In this document: one piece after another, positions 51,310-64,000 of the stretch
Numbering within the stretch: the first letter of the stretch is position 1
Layout: the number at the start of each line of letters is the position of its first letter
NCBI RefSeq assembly: GCF_001625215.2
Contig: NC_030382.2
Location: 46,589,364-46,653,363, forward strand
From: Daucus carota subsp. sativus
Taxonomy: Eukaryota; Streptophyta; Magnoliopsida; Apiales; Apiaceae
Direction: 5' to 3'
Length of the DNA: 64,000 bases
Notes under the pieces: model-generated
Databases searched by the model: none
Seen by the model: the letters and a program-made list of their open reading frames with translations, nothing else
What the model was told of the DNA's origin: nothing
Translations under genes and position numbers: made by a program

Positions 51310-51549
51310 CTCCCTCCGTTTCAAATTAGATGTCCACTTTTAAAAAATAACACAGTTTAAGAAAAGTGGATATTCACAAATTAATTATCAAAATATGTGA
51401 AGTGAGATTGATCTAGGAAATATAAATAAGGGATATGTGGAGTAGAATTGACTTTGGAAATATGATTTTGCATTGAAAATTGAAGTGGACAAGTAATTTG
51501 AGACAAAAAAATTTCTTAAAAATGGACATGTAAATTGAAACGGAATGAG
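51310..51549. mobile_element. Stowaway-like MITE
   Basis: A 240-bp element between TA dinucleotides starts CTCCCTCCGTTTCAAATTAG and ends CATGTAAATTGAAACGGAATGAG. The interior contains GTGGATATTCACAAATT and short repeats of GAAATATAAATAAGGGATAT type. It is in the gene-poor region. Confidence 0.78.
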
Positions 51550-51681
51550 TATTATAGAAACTCCGAAACAAAAAAGGGGAGCCGATTGATGATGCCACAA
51601 AAATGAAGTTGAATTGCTTTATTTATGCCAGTACGCTTATTAATTTTGATGAATCACTGTAGACCAATGTCTTGCATCATA

Positions 51682-51938
51682 ATCCCTCCTTCTACATGTC
51701 CTTATTTAAAAAAAATTATCCCCAAATATATGTCTTATTTCTCTTTTCAAAGCAATTTTTGAAAAAATTTTCTAAAGAATAATTTTTGAATACAAGTTTT
51801 CATATTTGATTACCACCCATATATGAATAAATCAATTTAATTCAGTGCATTTATTAGCTGTAGACTAGAAAATCAAATACTCAACTAATTTTTTTTTAAG
51901 ATGCGTGATTTTTTTAAAAGGGACATGTAAATTATGAG
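51682..51938. mobile_element. Decayed Stowaway-like MITE
   Basis: The left end CCCTCCTTCTACATGTCC is mirrored by the right end GGGACATGTAAATTATGAG, with matching T-rich stretches next to each. About 257 bp. It lies 130 bp from the copy at 51310-51549 and is more diverged. Confidence 0.5.
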
Positions 51939-54678
51939 TTTTGCAATGTATTAATGCAATATTTTACTTATACAAAATAAGTGGTCTCCACGATTTCCAA
52001 AAAAATAGTCTTCATAAAACTTTACTCTATATTTGCGGGATAAATTGTCATATCTGCTTTTTAATTGATACGGTAATATATAAACAGCTTGCTTCATTTT
52101 TTCGGCAACCAAGCAAATAAAGCACAAAAATTGCTAATTACGACAAAAACGAATGGTCCAAAATATGTAAGTGGAAATGTGGAATCACAAGCAATCCAAA
52201 ATTAGAGTTCGATATTCTCATCTAGATTTCATATTCCTTAGAAAGGCATTAATATTATCTCCAAGCATCTGAAAATGTGGAATAAGAGAGAATAATTGAA
52301 GAAATTGTAAGGTGGCAGATGAAGAATCCTCCCACTCGCATGAAAAGGAGAGAATCGAATCATGAAAGAGAATCAAACAACTGCAGTTAGTACTGGTTTG
52401 ATGGACGGTGTTTCCTCCACCATCCATGATCCAACCTTGGCATAATGACTACTACTTCCGATTATTCCTTTCACAAACGGGCGTGTATGCAGGCCGATCC
52501 TGTGGCCCAAGCTGTTCCTAAAATTTATTTTTATGACACATTTTTGTGTCATTCAAAATATTTAAAAAAATATGAATTTTTTAAAAAATGTTATAGGTGA
52601 ATATGAATTTTAAAAAATATATAAGCAAAAAACTTTTTTGGACATATATTTTTAATTTTAATTTTAAAATAGTACTAAACATGTTGTTAAATATTTTGAT
52701 AGAATACTTGTGTTAGAATATCTTTTTTTGTGGACATACTTTTTTTTTTTTAACATAACTGGCCATGCGCGTACATAAAAAGAACAACGAATTAAGGCCT
52801 AATGCAAAAATAAAGTTGTAATTTTGGATGCTATTTTGTTTAATTCTCTATAACGTTATGTACGTTTAAATTACAATTTGTACTTAGAAAAGTGAATGCA
52901 TCATCATGTATGCAGCATTTTTGATAAATTGTGGATGCTGAAAGAGGGTGAAATAAAAGAGGACAGGAAAGGCATACGGCCGTGGAATGGTTATGATTGT
53001 GTCCAAGAGGCATGACTCTTATTTTCTTCCTCAGGAAAACACTTTAAAAATTATTCAACTGGGAGGTGTTAGTGATCATGCACCCACCATGCCTAGAGTG
53101 GAGAATTCCCAACCCCAACAATGAACAGCGGGTTTGGAGTTTAAGATGCAAGTGAAAATCAATTTATGATATATAGGTTTATCATTTATTTATAGAAAAA
53201 AAGTATTTAAAATTCATCTAATACGTCTCAAATTTATAATATATTTATATTTAACAAAAAATTCAATTATATGGATGTAAATATCTTGTATAAATAAATA
53301 AATATACAAATTTTCAACTAATTTAGTGATTTGGATAATTGTTTTTAACAAATAATGATCGACCAATCTCTATCATAAAATTATATCAAAAAAAAGTATA
53401 TCATTATAAAATTAATATTCAACAACTTTTTTTTGATGGAAATTCAACAACTTAAATATACTTAAATTTATTCTACTACAATATTGTTATAATATTGTGA
53501 GACAATCCTCATATTGGTATGGTCAAATTGTTGAAAAAATCTATTAAATATGATTACAGGCGCACTAATAAAAAAGTGTTGTATAAACTCCAAACCCTTA
53601 TTTATATATGAAAAATATGAAAATTTTAGAATTGTTAAACATGAGAGACCCTGCAAGTCTGCAACTGATTAACCGTTTAATACTCAGGTCCACCATGATA
53701 TAAAGGAATCCATAGTCGAAAATTCAGAAAATGTAGCTGGGCAGGGCAATGTGCATGTGTTGGAAAAGAATCTCTTAGTGAATGGGTGACAATCTTTTTA
53801 TCTTGCTTTCCTACATCATAGTGATGCATATAATCATGATTATGTTGTACACTCAGACTACATACTCGCAAGTTTTCGCTTCATTTTCCTACTTGGGGTG
53901 AAGTCCATACACGAGTATTATATATGCATCCTAGAATCCATTGATTGCATGCACCATTGCACATTTGCACCTACCCACTTGTTGAAAAACAAATATCAAC
54001 ACATTTGAGAGACGCAGACACAAAGTATTAATGCTCATAAACCGCGTCAACCGAACGTAAAAGACTCGGAAAATATAAAAAGTTTAACATCAGGGCGAAA
54101 AATGGCTGTATGATGAATAAGTGGAATTGGTGGGAAGTGGCCGCCACTGCACTAAGACAACAGTATGATGGGTGCGGCCCAGACCCAGTATTCAATTTTT
54201 TCTTCGACATGTCTTTCGTATTTAATTTTGTTTATTAGGACACGATACGTGATACATCTTGGTGGAGCTGCCATCATTTATTGCATAGCTTTCAAAACTC
54301 TCAACTCATGACGCATTAGTGCATAATGCTGATCACTTCATGTTTATTTTCACAGGGTCGATGGTGCTCATAATACATGCAGACTGCTGTTTTCTTTTGC
54401 AATATTAATAGACCACCTAAAAAAAGAAAACACGGGTTAATGCTCATTAAACAATAAGTTTTTTTTTGTTTTGTTTTTGCGAATGACGAGTACAATAAGT
54501 TGACAACTATTTTCTGTAATATAAACGCAACCTCTTGTAATGTTACAGTAGTAGCTGACTCTTCTTACAACCTTTTAACCGTTTAAAGAATAAACTATGT
54601 TCCCAGAAACTTGTTTGGTAGACAATCTCTAGTTCCTTGCCTTCGAACAATATTTGGATCTTGAAACCAGAGGTTTGC

Positions 54679-57600
54679 TTACATCTGGGGTCTTGTCTGG
54701 ACAACATAGATCTTTCCATCTCTCACCACTCCTTCGATGTCTTGAGGAGATCCATAGAGCTCTTCAATTGCACTTCCGGCACGAGCAATGCTAGACAGTA
54801 TGGATTTCTGGAAGTCACTGTCGATTATTAGTGGGTCGGATGAGTAATCAACAACTACTCTGTCTTCTTCATCCATAGGCACGCTAAGGAAAGGGATTTG
54901 TATTAGCTCTTGTGTATCAATTAAATAAAATAGCAACAGGATAAGTCGATGTTGATGCAAAACTATTGCTGCAAGCAGAAATAGTACTAGCTTTGTATAT
55001 GCAAAAAGCCATACAACTCAAAGTGAACTTAAGACTAAACCAATAAGCATTAGCTTCAATACTGTCGTACTAATTGGAGTTGTGGACTTCGAATGAACCA
55101 ACATTAGCTTTAACAGTGTAGTGGAATCAAATTTGTGAACTTAGAATAGACCAATAAACCTTTGCTTCAACACTGTTGTTTAAATCAAAGTTTGTACAGA
55201 GAATAAGATGTCCGTGTAGGTACAACCAGAAAAGGAATTTATGAAAACAAGAACCAGGACTTCAAGAACATTGAAAAAAAAGACATAATGATCTACAAGA
55301 ATGAGAAGGTTTTGTTACTGGAATCTTAATGTAGGGTTAGACTTCAAAGGACATTAGTCAAAAAGGCTGGCTAATTATATTGCATGCAACTAAGTCGAGT
55401 TCTTGAAATTGTACCTATCATAAAGGCCAGCACCAGCATAGCCTTCTAGATCTTCACCATTGGAATCAGATCGAAAGATAATGGAACGTTTAATAAAGAG
55501 GCCAATAGGTTTGCTTGGATAACCCAATACCTGAAAATATGAAATTTTAAAATCCCTTACTGTGGCATTTTGCCAGCATCCATAGGAGATTCAGAGTGAA
55601 CAACATATATATAAGAGATAACAGGAAAGCGTAGATTTACTTTGGGAGAGTTGAGATCATCTTTCTTGCACACAAAGCTCAAAGCCCGACCTGGATAGGC
55701 TCCAACAAGAGATTCTCCTAGCCCTTTAACCACCTTGTGAGAGTTGAAAGCAGAGGTTAGCATCCAGTTTTGCCTTTTGCGGATCACTACATGAAGTTAA
55801 CAAAACAACTAGATTTCCTTGATCCAACTTTTAGAAGTTACATGTATAATTGTCTAAAAACCTTTTCAAGGCCAGGTTGTTTACAATTTATATTGGCTGC
55901 CAGGTGGGGATTGGACAGTTGTCATATGATTAATTTTAACATATCATTTCTAGAGTAGGAACTACTTCAGATAACTTTGTCCTACCATTGCACATTGGTG
56001 GATTGCTACAATGCCGCTTGTTACATGAATATGTACCTCTTAAGATTAATGCGCATAAATTAGCAGCATACTACTATGAATATATTTCAGTAGAACCTAA
56101 GAGTGGCTCAAATTAACATCCAAAATGAGTAAATCCAAAGTTACCTCTGTGTATATCTCTGACGAATCCCCTGAAGATGGATTAGTAGTGTGGATCACGA
56201 ATGCATAATCGGCATTTATTATTTCCTGAACAAGGACAGCCATACAAAGAATGCTGTGATCTAGCTTTACTTTTTTTGTGCTGAAGTATGCTCTCTCATT
56301 CCACTTTGAAGCCCAAACCTGGTTATATAGACAAGTCGTATCCTGGTAATTTTAGAACTAGTTCCTTAAATAAAGTGATACCTGGTATATTTGGAATGGA
56401 TGATAAGAGAAACTGAAGAGGTATTAACATGCACAAAATACACAGTGTGCTAATAAACTATTAAAAACAATTAGATATATGTAGAACCTAAATTGCAGTT
56501 GAGGTTGGTGTTAGTCCACCAGTCATTTCTTTTTTAGACAAGTAACCTTAGAAGTAGCCAGTGAGAAATCAAAATATGAATATGGAGCACGGATTGGTGA
56601 AAGCCTCATAAGCTGTCCATTTTTTGATTGGCAGAGATTTTCCTTGTGATATCAGCATATGTGATACATAAAAACATTTTTGGTGAAATGAGGAATATGA
56701 TTGTGCAGCGAAGACAGATATCCACTGCTTGACTAGGGCAAAACTGAATTATCAAATCAGTATTCATGTGGTACTTCCAAAGGCTTGAAAGTTTTACCTT
56801 CTTGATAGCCATCCATGCTTGATCCCACCGCTGCTCACCCTCATCACCAGGCCAAGGCATGCCAGAATTTCGCATCTTTGTTTCCAATTCTTGTACCTGC
56901 AAAATTCTTGTCATGAGGTTTAAACAAACAAACAAACTGGCAAGTGGCAACACCACAACCGTTTTTTGTTTTGGCTATGTAACACCAAGACCGTTTTGTC
57001 ATCAAGGGCATCATAAGTCATTCTATCCTCACGTAGAATCCCTTCTGTATCATCTCAATAATGGTCATGCTAATATATTTTATTTTGTTCTCTGCTCCTC
57101 ATTTCCCAACAAACAGTTTTCATTTGGTTAGGTTGTTATGCCTGTCTATTGACCCATTTAAGAGTAGTTATAAAAGGATTCAAACAAACAGCTCTCTAAT
57201 AGTCTTAACGGCCAGCAGTGAGCAAATTCCGTAACATCAAACTTTTATAGAGAAAGAACTTTGGTCTGTGAGGAGGAATATACAAGTCATTTTAGGGATG
57301 CAAGGTTGAAGATGTTTTCTTGCCTAAAAAATCTATATGGCTAGCAGTCTAAACAGCTTGCTTTAACACTTGCAGATCCAAGTGCTACTAGCTAGCGATA
57401 AGGCAACAAGAAACAAACACAGCACTTGCAAAGAGCTATATGTACTAGTACCAAAGACTTAACCGATTCCCTTCATCAGATGAATATTTTAAGGTACTTT
57501 CTGCATAAACAAAGTAAAAAGAAGGCTAATATATGAATATCTTCAATCCCCTTTTCATCTTATGGAAGCTTACCAATTGTGGCGGTGCTGCAAGTGCCAA

Positions 57601-60600
57601 AACTGTCCGACGAATCTCCTGGAGAACATTGAACTCCCCTTCTTCCAACTTATTTTGCAGGATATGCACCTTTTCTGCTACTCCCTGTAGATTATACACT
57701 TCAACGGTTAATACAAAATACCAGCTTGAAATAACAAAATAATGTATGTAAACACTAGCTACTTCAAAAAATTTATTAAAAAAGAGATCTGGCTAAAATA
57801 ACAGCAAAGACAAACGCGCTGAAGCAAAATATGGGCAAATCATACATGTGTTACTTGAGAGCAAATAAGAGTTGTACTTGGAAAACAAAAACATGCCTAA
57901 CATATAAGTGCGTAATGAATTTTATTATTGAATCCATGAAGATGCACAATTTAGCTGAGGAACCTTGTTTAAATCATCCGAAAGAACTTTCTCGAACACA
58001 CCAAAAGGTAGGGCAACTGAAGTTGGAATACCGACCCAAGATGGCACTTTTCCTTTTAGATATCCAATATTACGTGATTTGGCTCCAACCTTCAAAAAAT
58101 AGAAGAAAGGAACTCATGTTAAAGCATAATAAAGTGTATACCAACTCTCCTACAACCTTAAGCTGTAAGGAGGGGGTGCTGCATTGCCTAATATTGGCCA
58201 TGTTTGGAAGTTAGAGGTTTGGGACATATTAGAGGTTTGACCATGTGAATTAACCTAATATTATTGTTTGGTGGTTAGTGGATTGAAATAGCTTTTTAAA
58301 CTCAAAAAGCTAATTTTCAAAAAGTTACTAGGAGGAGCTTTTTGGATTAGAGGATTGACATGTGTCTAGTTAAAATACAAAAAGCTAATCAAACAGCTAC
58401 TTACCACACAGTTCACACTAAACAACTAATTCAATCAGCTTAACAGCTATTTCAACCCGCTAACAGCTAACCGCTAATTGCCAAGCAGGGCCACTGTATA
58501 TCTAACATTCCCCTTTGCTCAAAAGGCAATTTTTGGGACTGAAGAGCGGATCACTAGAAACTCATCTTTGGGACACTATAAACCCTAGTCAGCTATAATA
58601 CCATGTTAAGTATACAATCCTTCTAGAATCTAATGTGTTAGTAAAAGATCTTAATTAAATAAAATTTGAATTTTTAATGAAATATTTGTTCAATATTCAA
58701 CAATACTAAATGCATTCCATGACTCGGTGATAAACAGTGCACTTGAAAAGTTCATAACACAGACAAGCAAAGGCTTACCAATTCATTTGTGAAATCCTCA
58801 GATGATATGGCATGTCTTCCACCAAAATTTTTTTGGGTCAGTGTTATAGACCCTCCAGGACTACCTTTGTCAAGGTTGCTCGAACCTGTTACATCGATAT
58901 CCTTTGCCTCGCTAACAAACAGTATGCAAAAAAGCAAAATCCTTACTTTCGTAAATCACAACTGATTTGGGGAAATAATTTCTCATCTTTGCACGAGGCA
59001 AAAAATCGTGTCAAACAACAAAAAACTGTCAAATCATCAGTTTTGTAATCAGATCGAATTCAGATATCAAAAGGTATTACAGAAGATCGGTCAAATTCAG
59101 ATATCAGAAGGTATCACAGAAGATCGGTTTATATGTTACCTATAAACTATATCGGCAGATGTAGGTATTAGATGCAATAAGTTTCCTTCTTTTGCTTGAA
59201 GGTCAGAGAAAATATTGGGATCATAGCATGTGGCAAAGCAAACCTGCCAATGTTGCAAAGCTGGTTACATATCTCCTCTTAAGGTCATGCAATCTAAATA
59301 TCACCACAAAGAAAATATAGTGTACCTTGCTGTTTCTTGCTCTAACAGATACATGAGACAGGACATCTGGCATGTCAGGTGTCAGCACAGCAACAGTACC
59401 GCCAGGAATCTCCTCCTCTCCTTTTACAGATCTTGCCACCAGTATGGTTGGCTGTTCGTAAGTTTTATTTTGAACTGCAAGCAACTCATCCACTACAACT
59501 ACAACCCCTACTGCTTCAACCGGACTTATAACCTGCCAACTATAAAGCAGCCAATTCAGAGTCAAAGGGTTTATCATTTCATGTATTTGCCTGTACCCAT
59601 ATGAAGAATTGCTAAAACGCCAAATTTACAGCAAAAATTCAAGCATAAATACCTTCCCAGATTAGCAATTTTGCGAAGACTGGGATCAAGTCGATTAAGA
59701 AGTACAGATAATGAAGCAGCAGATCCAGCACGGATGATTTCTTCAGTAAATATGTCCACCTGCATAAATTTACAGCACAGTTATGCAATCCACAAAAATT
59801 AATTAAGCAGCTCTTAACAGATATTACATACAGCGCACTCATCCACTCCTAGCCTAGACCCAAGGTATTCAGCGGATGGTTGTAATTGGCGATGATACAA
59901 CTCAGCCTTGCTTGTAAGAGCAAGCCGTGTTCTATCAAGGACTGATTTTGCATATAATGCCCAGTGATCGTCACCAGCGCTCAACATGCTTATTGCTTGA
60001 TTCCATCCCTGCAAAAGAATGCAACATACAGTAGAACCTCAATAAATCAATAATGAATATCGAGAACTGGGACTTGGAAGTCCTGTGTATACATTAATGA
60101 ATATTCAATAAATTTCAAACAATATGAGTATTTAATATTAGTCATCCAATCAAAAATGTTCATATACATTAATAAGTATTTTGTTATTGATTTTGACTAA
60201 TATCTGTAAGCCATTAAATTAAAAGTTAAGAAAGACATATTCTCAACAATAGAATTAAGAAAGACAAAGTAGAATAGATATATAGGTTAAAATGAAATCT
60301 ATAGACTCTAAGATTCAAGATATGCAATCATATAAGTAGTCTTACGTACAATCTTATTAGTAACATCAACTACACTGCACTTGATCCACATGTATCTGGA
60401 GAGTAAATAAAAAATGAATGTAACTACAATTTCCATGCGATTTTATAATCGTTACGTTTTACATGCATTTTGTAAATTAAACACAGATAAATTATTTATC
60501 TAAATGAATATATTTTTTTTCGGTACACAGTGACTTATCGAGATTCTATTGTAGTTTTGCTACAAATATGGATTCTTTCTAATCATAAACTTTTCTAACC

Positions 60601-63600
60601 AAATTTTTGTAGTGACTAAATTGAGAATTGAGATCCACATTTGATGATACAAGAAATACAAGAGAGCAATATAATATTCTGAGTGTTAAACATAACTTTA
60701 TCAGTTGACAAGGACATGCCAAAAGGTTATTACTGAATCCAAAATAGGGATCTATCCAGGCTACACATGTCTACTCTGCGACAACCCGAGTCAAATCCCG
60801 AGTCTTTTTTTTTTCGAAAATCGGGTCTAGTCCCGAATTCCGAACCGAAATAAGCCGAAATATATTGTGCCAAATGCAACAACTTGGGTAATCCACAAGC
60901 CCACCACATGCTCCCAAAAGATTTGTTGGTGCAATTGGTCTTAAATTTCTAACGTCCTCGTCAGGCCAAAACGGATACCCCATAGGCTCTGTGACCCGGG
61001 TCAAATCCCGAGTCTTTTTCGAAAATCGGGTCTAGTCCCGAATTCCGAGTCCAAAAATAAGCCGATATATACTGGCCCAAATGCAACAACTTGGGTAATC
61101 AACAAGCCCACCCCAGGCCCCTAAAAGATCATATTTGTTGGTGCAATTGGTAGTAATACTTAGCTTATAAATTGAACTAAGTCTCCACACTCCTCGATGT
61201 GGAACTCGGGTGTTACATTCTCTGTCAAAACAATGAGGTACAAGGGGAAAGTAGATAATACTTAATTTTATATTTTTGTACATAGTGTCAAACAGAAGCA
61301 CCATTGATTAATGTTGAATGTTGATTTTTCATGAAGAACAAGAAAATCAGAGTTGGCCTTTTTTATATATAAAGGGTAACAAGTTACAACAATAATGCTA
61401 ACCTTTCCAAGGCTGAAGATATAATTCTAATTTCAAACTTTATCAAGAAATTACTTTAATCAATTTGCCTAAAAAGAAAGTACAAGGAATCTAACTTAAG
61501 CAAGAATACTACTTACCTTTAAGGAGTAGATGAGATTTTCATTATCATCCGATGAAAGTGCAAGGTTTTCAAGAAGCAGCGTAATGAAGTGCATGACTTT
61601 CTGCGGACAAAATACATTGAATATTCTTATACTGACTATATTAATATTGAAGTTTCAAAAATTTGGCAAAACTGTAATAAACAGGGATAGAACAAGAATT
61701 AATGTAAGATGATTATATGAGAATATAATAATAATATAAGAAAATTGTAATTACTGGGGTGGGCTGGAAGAGTGTAGAGATTATAGAATACTAGGCAACA
61801 ATTACCTCTGGTTTAGCACTATTTAGTTCCTCATAACCCCTTTCAATGGCTGTCCTTACAGTAGAATCAAGGGCAATGTCCAGAAATAGAAGATCTTTAA
61901 GCCTATCATTTGGGTTAGAGATCAGTGGTCTAAGCTCCTCCCTAACCTCCAGTAATCCCTAAATAACAAATTTGCATCTCTAGTCAATACATTTGGGAAA
62001 TAAAAAAGCAAGAACACAGAAAAACAGAAGCATTGATGAAAATTTTAAATACCTCTAGAAGGGCTTCTACATTTTTATCCTCCACATGAGCCAGGATGAA
62101 CTGAAACAGTTCCTGTATGATAGCATAGAAATCATATAAAAAGAACTAGCTTTAAGTTGAGAAAAGGAAGCAGAGAACCCTTACTGGAATACCAGATGGC
62201 AACCCTGATACAGGATTGATTTGCACCCCGACCATGAACCCTTGTCCCTGAAAATGATTCATGTAATTTATTCATGTAATCTACTCCAGAAAAGTGTGCA
62301 TAACAATACAGACAGTAATAACACATTACCTCAGATGTGTATCCCATACAATTGGAAATTGCAGACTCAAGATCAGCTCCTGAATGTACTGCCTACACAT
62401 TGAACATTGGTTGTACCATAGTTACATAGGACTGGGTTCGATTCGAAACGGGGAACGAAATCGGGTACGTGGAACATTAGTTTTAGTGAATCTGGTACGA
62501 TGGAACGTATAGGTACGATGGAACGTATGGGTACGATTGGTCCTTTTAAAAAGAATTCTATAATCATATATATAAATTCCATTATAATATACAATTTTAG
62601 TTGATAATTTATACATTTATAATTTTTTATAAAGAAAAAGATATTGAATAACAAATAAAAGTACACATTTATTGATAAAATAAATTACTTATCATATGAC
62701 ATAGACATGGATCTATTGTTCAAAACAAGAATGAAGTGTGTTCTTGCGGGTCGTCACTTCCGGCGATCTGGGTCGCGACCCTGAACGTTTCCGTTCACGT
62801 TTCCGACCGTATCGGGTACGAACGATCTAGATCACGGTACGTGGCAGCGTACCCGTTTCCTTGTATCTATGGGTTGTACAATAAGATAGCTATCAAATGT
62901 TAAATATTTGAGGGGCTTCTCTTTGGTAGCATCAGTTAAGTTTGGATAACGGGGAATGACAGGGTTTCTTATTTTGATTGGAACACCATTTATGTAATTT
63001 TGCATTGTTTTGCATAAGAAAAATACACGGGGTATATGAATACTCTACACAGATAGCACTTCAAATATAAGTTCTTACTTGAATTAAGGTCATTATTCAT
63101 TAACAAAGTTTAACTGGAGGGCAAAAGCAATATACAAAGAACTAAATCACAAATTAATGGAAGAAAACCTTTAATGTTTTCATGTAGCTTCCCAGGTCAT
63201 GCAAAAGACCATCTTTCTGATCTCTCCTAAAATTCGGTTCAGATCGGATGGCTCGGTCATAACTTAAAAGTCGTTCTTTCGTTATCCCATTTTCATTTAG
63301 GGTTCTCCAATAAATACTGACGTCAAAGTCGCCTTTTATATAATCAAGTAATGCCTGTCAAAAAAAAAAAATTAAGAAAATCTAAGAAAGTAAACCATAT
63401 ATTCTACTTATGATGCAACTTATTACCTGGCAGATCACAACATCATCAGGACTAGTATTATTATGCAACTTTTGATGCCATTGCTCCATCATTCCTCCCT
63501 TGCAATCATTTTTGCTCTGTAGTTCAAATTGCTCTTTAACTGTATTATCCCTTTAAGACATGAAAGAGAAGAGTGTGACAGAACAGAATCACTTAATATT

Positions 63601-63774
63601 AGAATACAAACCTGAATAACAAGTATTTCATCCCTTATTCTCTGTCCTACATCTCCTTCACCTCCACGGCCAACAGTTGACATAATCATACGCAAGAGTT
63701 CACGGTACTCAGGGTGATTTTTGTAGACATTCTGGAGCAAGCCTGTAAGCCTATCTTGAGCCTTGCTTATTTCT
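54679..63774 (-). CDS. GWD1: Alpha-glucan water dikinase GWD1, C-terminal part
   Basis: GWD1 is the plastid enzyme that phosphorylates glucosyl residues of starch at C6 with the beta-phosphate of ATP, which opens starch to degradation. Twenty exons join in frame: 63612-63774, 63427-63516, 63169-63354, 62330-62392, 62185-62247, 62053-62112, 61806-61958, 61517-61600, 59832-60008, 59653-59759, 59326-59539, 59140-59243, 58779-58911, 57964-58089, 57574-57684, 56798-56896, 56145-56318, 55641-55733, 55415-55530 and 54679-54883. They encode about 839 residues, the C-terminal 60 percent. VGRGGEGDVGQRIRDEILVI and HQKLHNNTSPDDVVICQ come first. The phospho-histidine domain has LTPDMPDVLSHVSVRARN, with its His codon at 59353-59355. 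The PPDK-like ATP-binding domain has FRSDSNGEDLEGYAGAGLYD and ends VVQTRPQM. DMPDVLSHVSVRARN and SNCMGY fit GWD1 rather than GWD2 or PWD. The plastid transit peptide and starch-binding domains lie beyond the window. Confidence 0.96.
58196..58492. mobile_element. MITE in GWD1 intron, GGCCTTGTTTGG family
   Basis: About 297 bp start GGCCATGTTTGGAAGTTAGAGG and end GCTAATTGCCAAGCAGGGCC, inverted ends of the same type as 48100-48429. Shared internal phrases include GGTTAGTGGATTGAAATAGC against ACGGATTGAAATAG. The orientation is opposite to that copy. It lies in the intron between GWD1 exons 58779-58911 and 57964-58089, which has 689 bp. Confidence 0.65.
60784..61151. repeat. Direct repeat of about 157 bp in GWD1 intron
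   Basis: Two copies, 60784-60939 and 60994-61151, are offset by 210 bp. Each has TCAAATCCCGAGTCTTTTT, CGAAAATCGGGTCTAGTCCC, AAATGCAACAACTTGGGTAA and TTGTTGGTGCAATTGGT. After the second copy comes CTCCACACTCCTCGATGTGG and GAACTCGGGTGTTACA, a phrase resembling the end of some plant LTRs read in reverse. I cannot define LTR boundaries or a target duplication, so the origin is open. If LTR-derived it is an old, broken fragment. The host intron (60009-61516) is the longest in this part of the gene. Confidence 0.7.
62417..62871. mobile_element. hAT-type MITE in GWD1 intron, 455 bp
   Basis: The element starts CATAGTTACATAGGACTGGG and ends CCCGTTTCCTTGTATCTATG, imperfect inverted repeats of about 20 bp with CA...TG tips. 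A perfect 8-bp target duplication GGTTGTAC lies at 62409-62416 and 62872-62879, the size made by hAT transposases. Inside, GGTACGATGGAACGTAT occurs twice in tandem near 62513-62541, and the right half is GC-rich (CGGGTCGTCACTTCCGGCGA). It lies in the 776-bp intron between GWD1 exons 63169-63354 and 62330-62392, only 17 bp from an exon on the left side. Confidence 0.82.
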
Positions 63775-64000
63775 CTGCACCATCAAAGATATGCATTGTA
63801 ACTTTAGAATGACCATAATATTTACATTGCTATTAAAGTTTTAATAAAGGGTGATGAATTTAGAAGCTCAAGACTTTGTTAAACAACCTATTACGATAAA
63901 TTTGAAACCAGACATTTCCAGTTATACTGTCCAGGTAGGAAACTTGTGTAAAAATTATTACAAGTCGAATCAGGTCTCAATATATACATAGAGAAGCCCG

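Larger units (their letters stand above)
47104..54678. other. Gene-poor intergenic region, 7.6 kb
   Basis: I find no supported gene between the neprosin gene's start and the GWD1 stop codon. A CTT repeat at about 47128-47144 and the divergent leader lie at the left. The rest is AT-rich and packed with MITE relics: a nested pair (48030-48663), possible hAT-like relics (49330-50440) and two Stowaway-like copies (51310-51549, 51682-51938). All open frames are short, and none carries a signal peptide, domain motif or consistent splice partners. Confidence 0.55.

Noticed and set aside
63775-64000. Search for a further GWD1 exon at the right edge
   Set aside because: The acceptor at 63775 is clear, but no coding block of the family is visible up to 64000, so the preceding exon must lie outside.

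Overview
The window is plant nuclear DNA, very probably from a eudicot and perhaps an asterid. Genes are rich in short GT–AG introns inside AT-rich DNA, the proteins are plant-specific (peroxisomal photorespiration, starch phosphorylation, PPR and SIAMESE-related families), and small DNA transposons of the Stowaway, Tourist, hAT and Mutator types are dense. The species cannot be named from the sequence alone.

Layout. 1-3540 (-): 5' part of an unrecognised proline-rich protein that runs off the left edge. 5203-5646 (+): intronless ribosomal protein L27a (uL15). 9655-9969 (-): small SIAMESE-related cell-cycle inhibitor of the SMR6 type. 11911-15983 (-): peroxisomal glutamate:glyoxylate aminotransferase, with a probable 5'UTR exon near 17612-17830. 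19949-20437 (+): a small secreted peptide precursor I do not recognise. 21045-25143 (-): plastid-targeted anthranilate phosphoribosyltransferase-like protein. 27668-31787 (+): AP-1 clathrin adaptor medium subunit. 32931-35964 (-): alpha/beta-hydrolase of the bacterial-lipase-like plant family. 38552-40919 (+): mitochondrial-type P-class PPR protein. 44330-47103 (-): secreted neprosin-domain (DUF239) protein. 47104-54678: a gene-poor stretch full of MITE relics. 54679-63774 (-): the last 20 exons of alpha-glucan water dikinase (GWD1), whose 5' part lies beyond the right edge.

I rebuilt each multi-exon gene by hand from splice sites. Every model keeps one frame: 479, 589, 428, 460, 491 and 419 residues for the six complete spliced genes of known type, and 102 for the peptide. 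The genes are ordinary, separately transcribed eukaryotic units with no operon logic. The L27a and PPR promoters both carry site II (TGGGCY) and telo-box motifs, which are typical of plant translation and organelle-biogenesis genes.

The most interesting items are the unknown secreted peptide gene with a roughly 115-bp tandem array just upstream; a 762-bp fold-back element with 10-bp target duplications; three hAT-type elements with perfect 8-bp duplications; a nested MITE pair; two GC-AG introns in the neprosin gene; a duplicated site II block in front of the PPR gene; and a TrpD-like protein that seems to lack the classical phosphate-binding signature.
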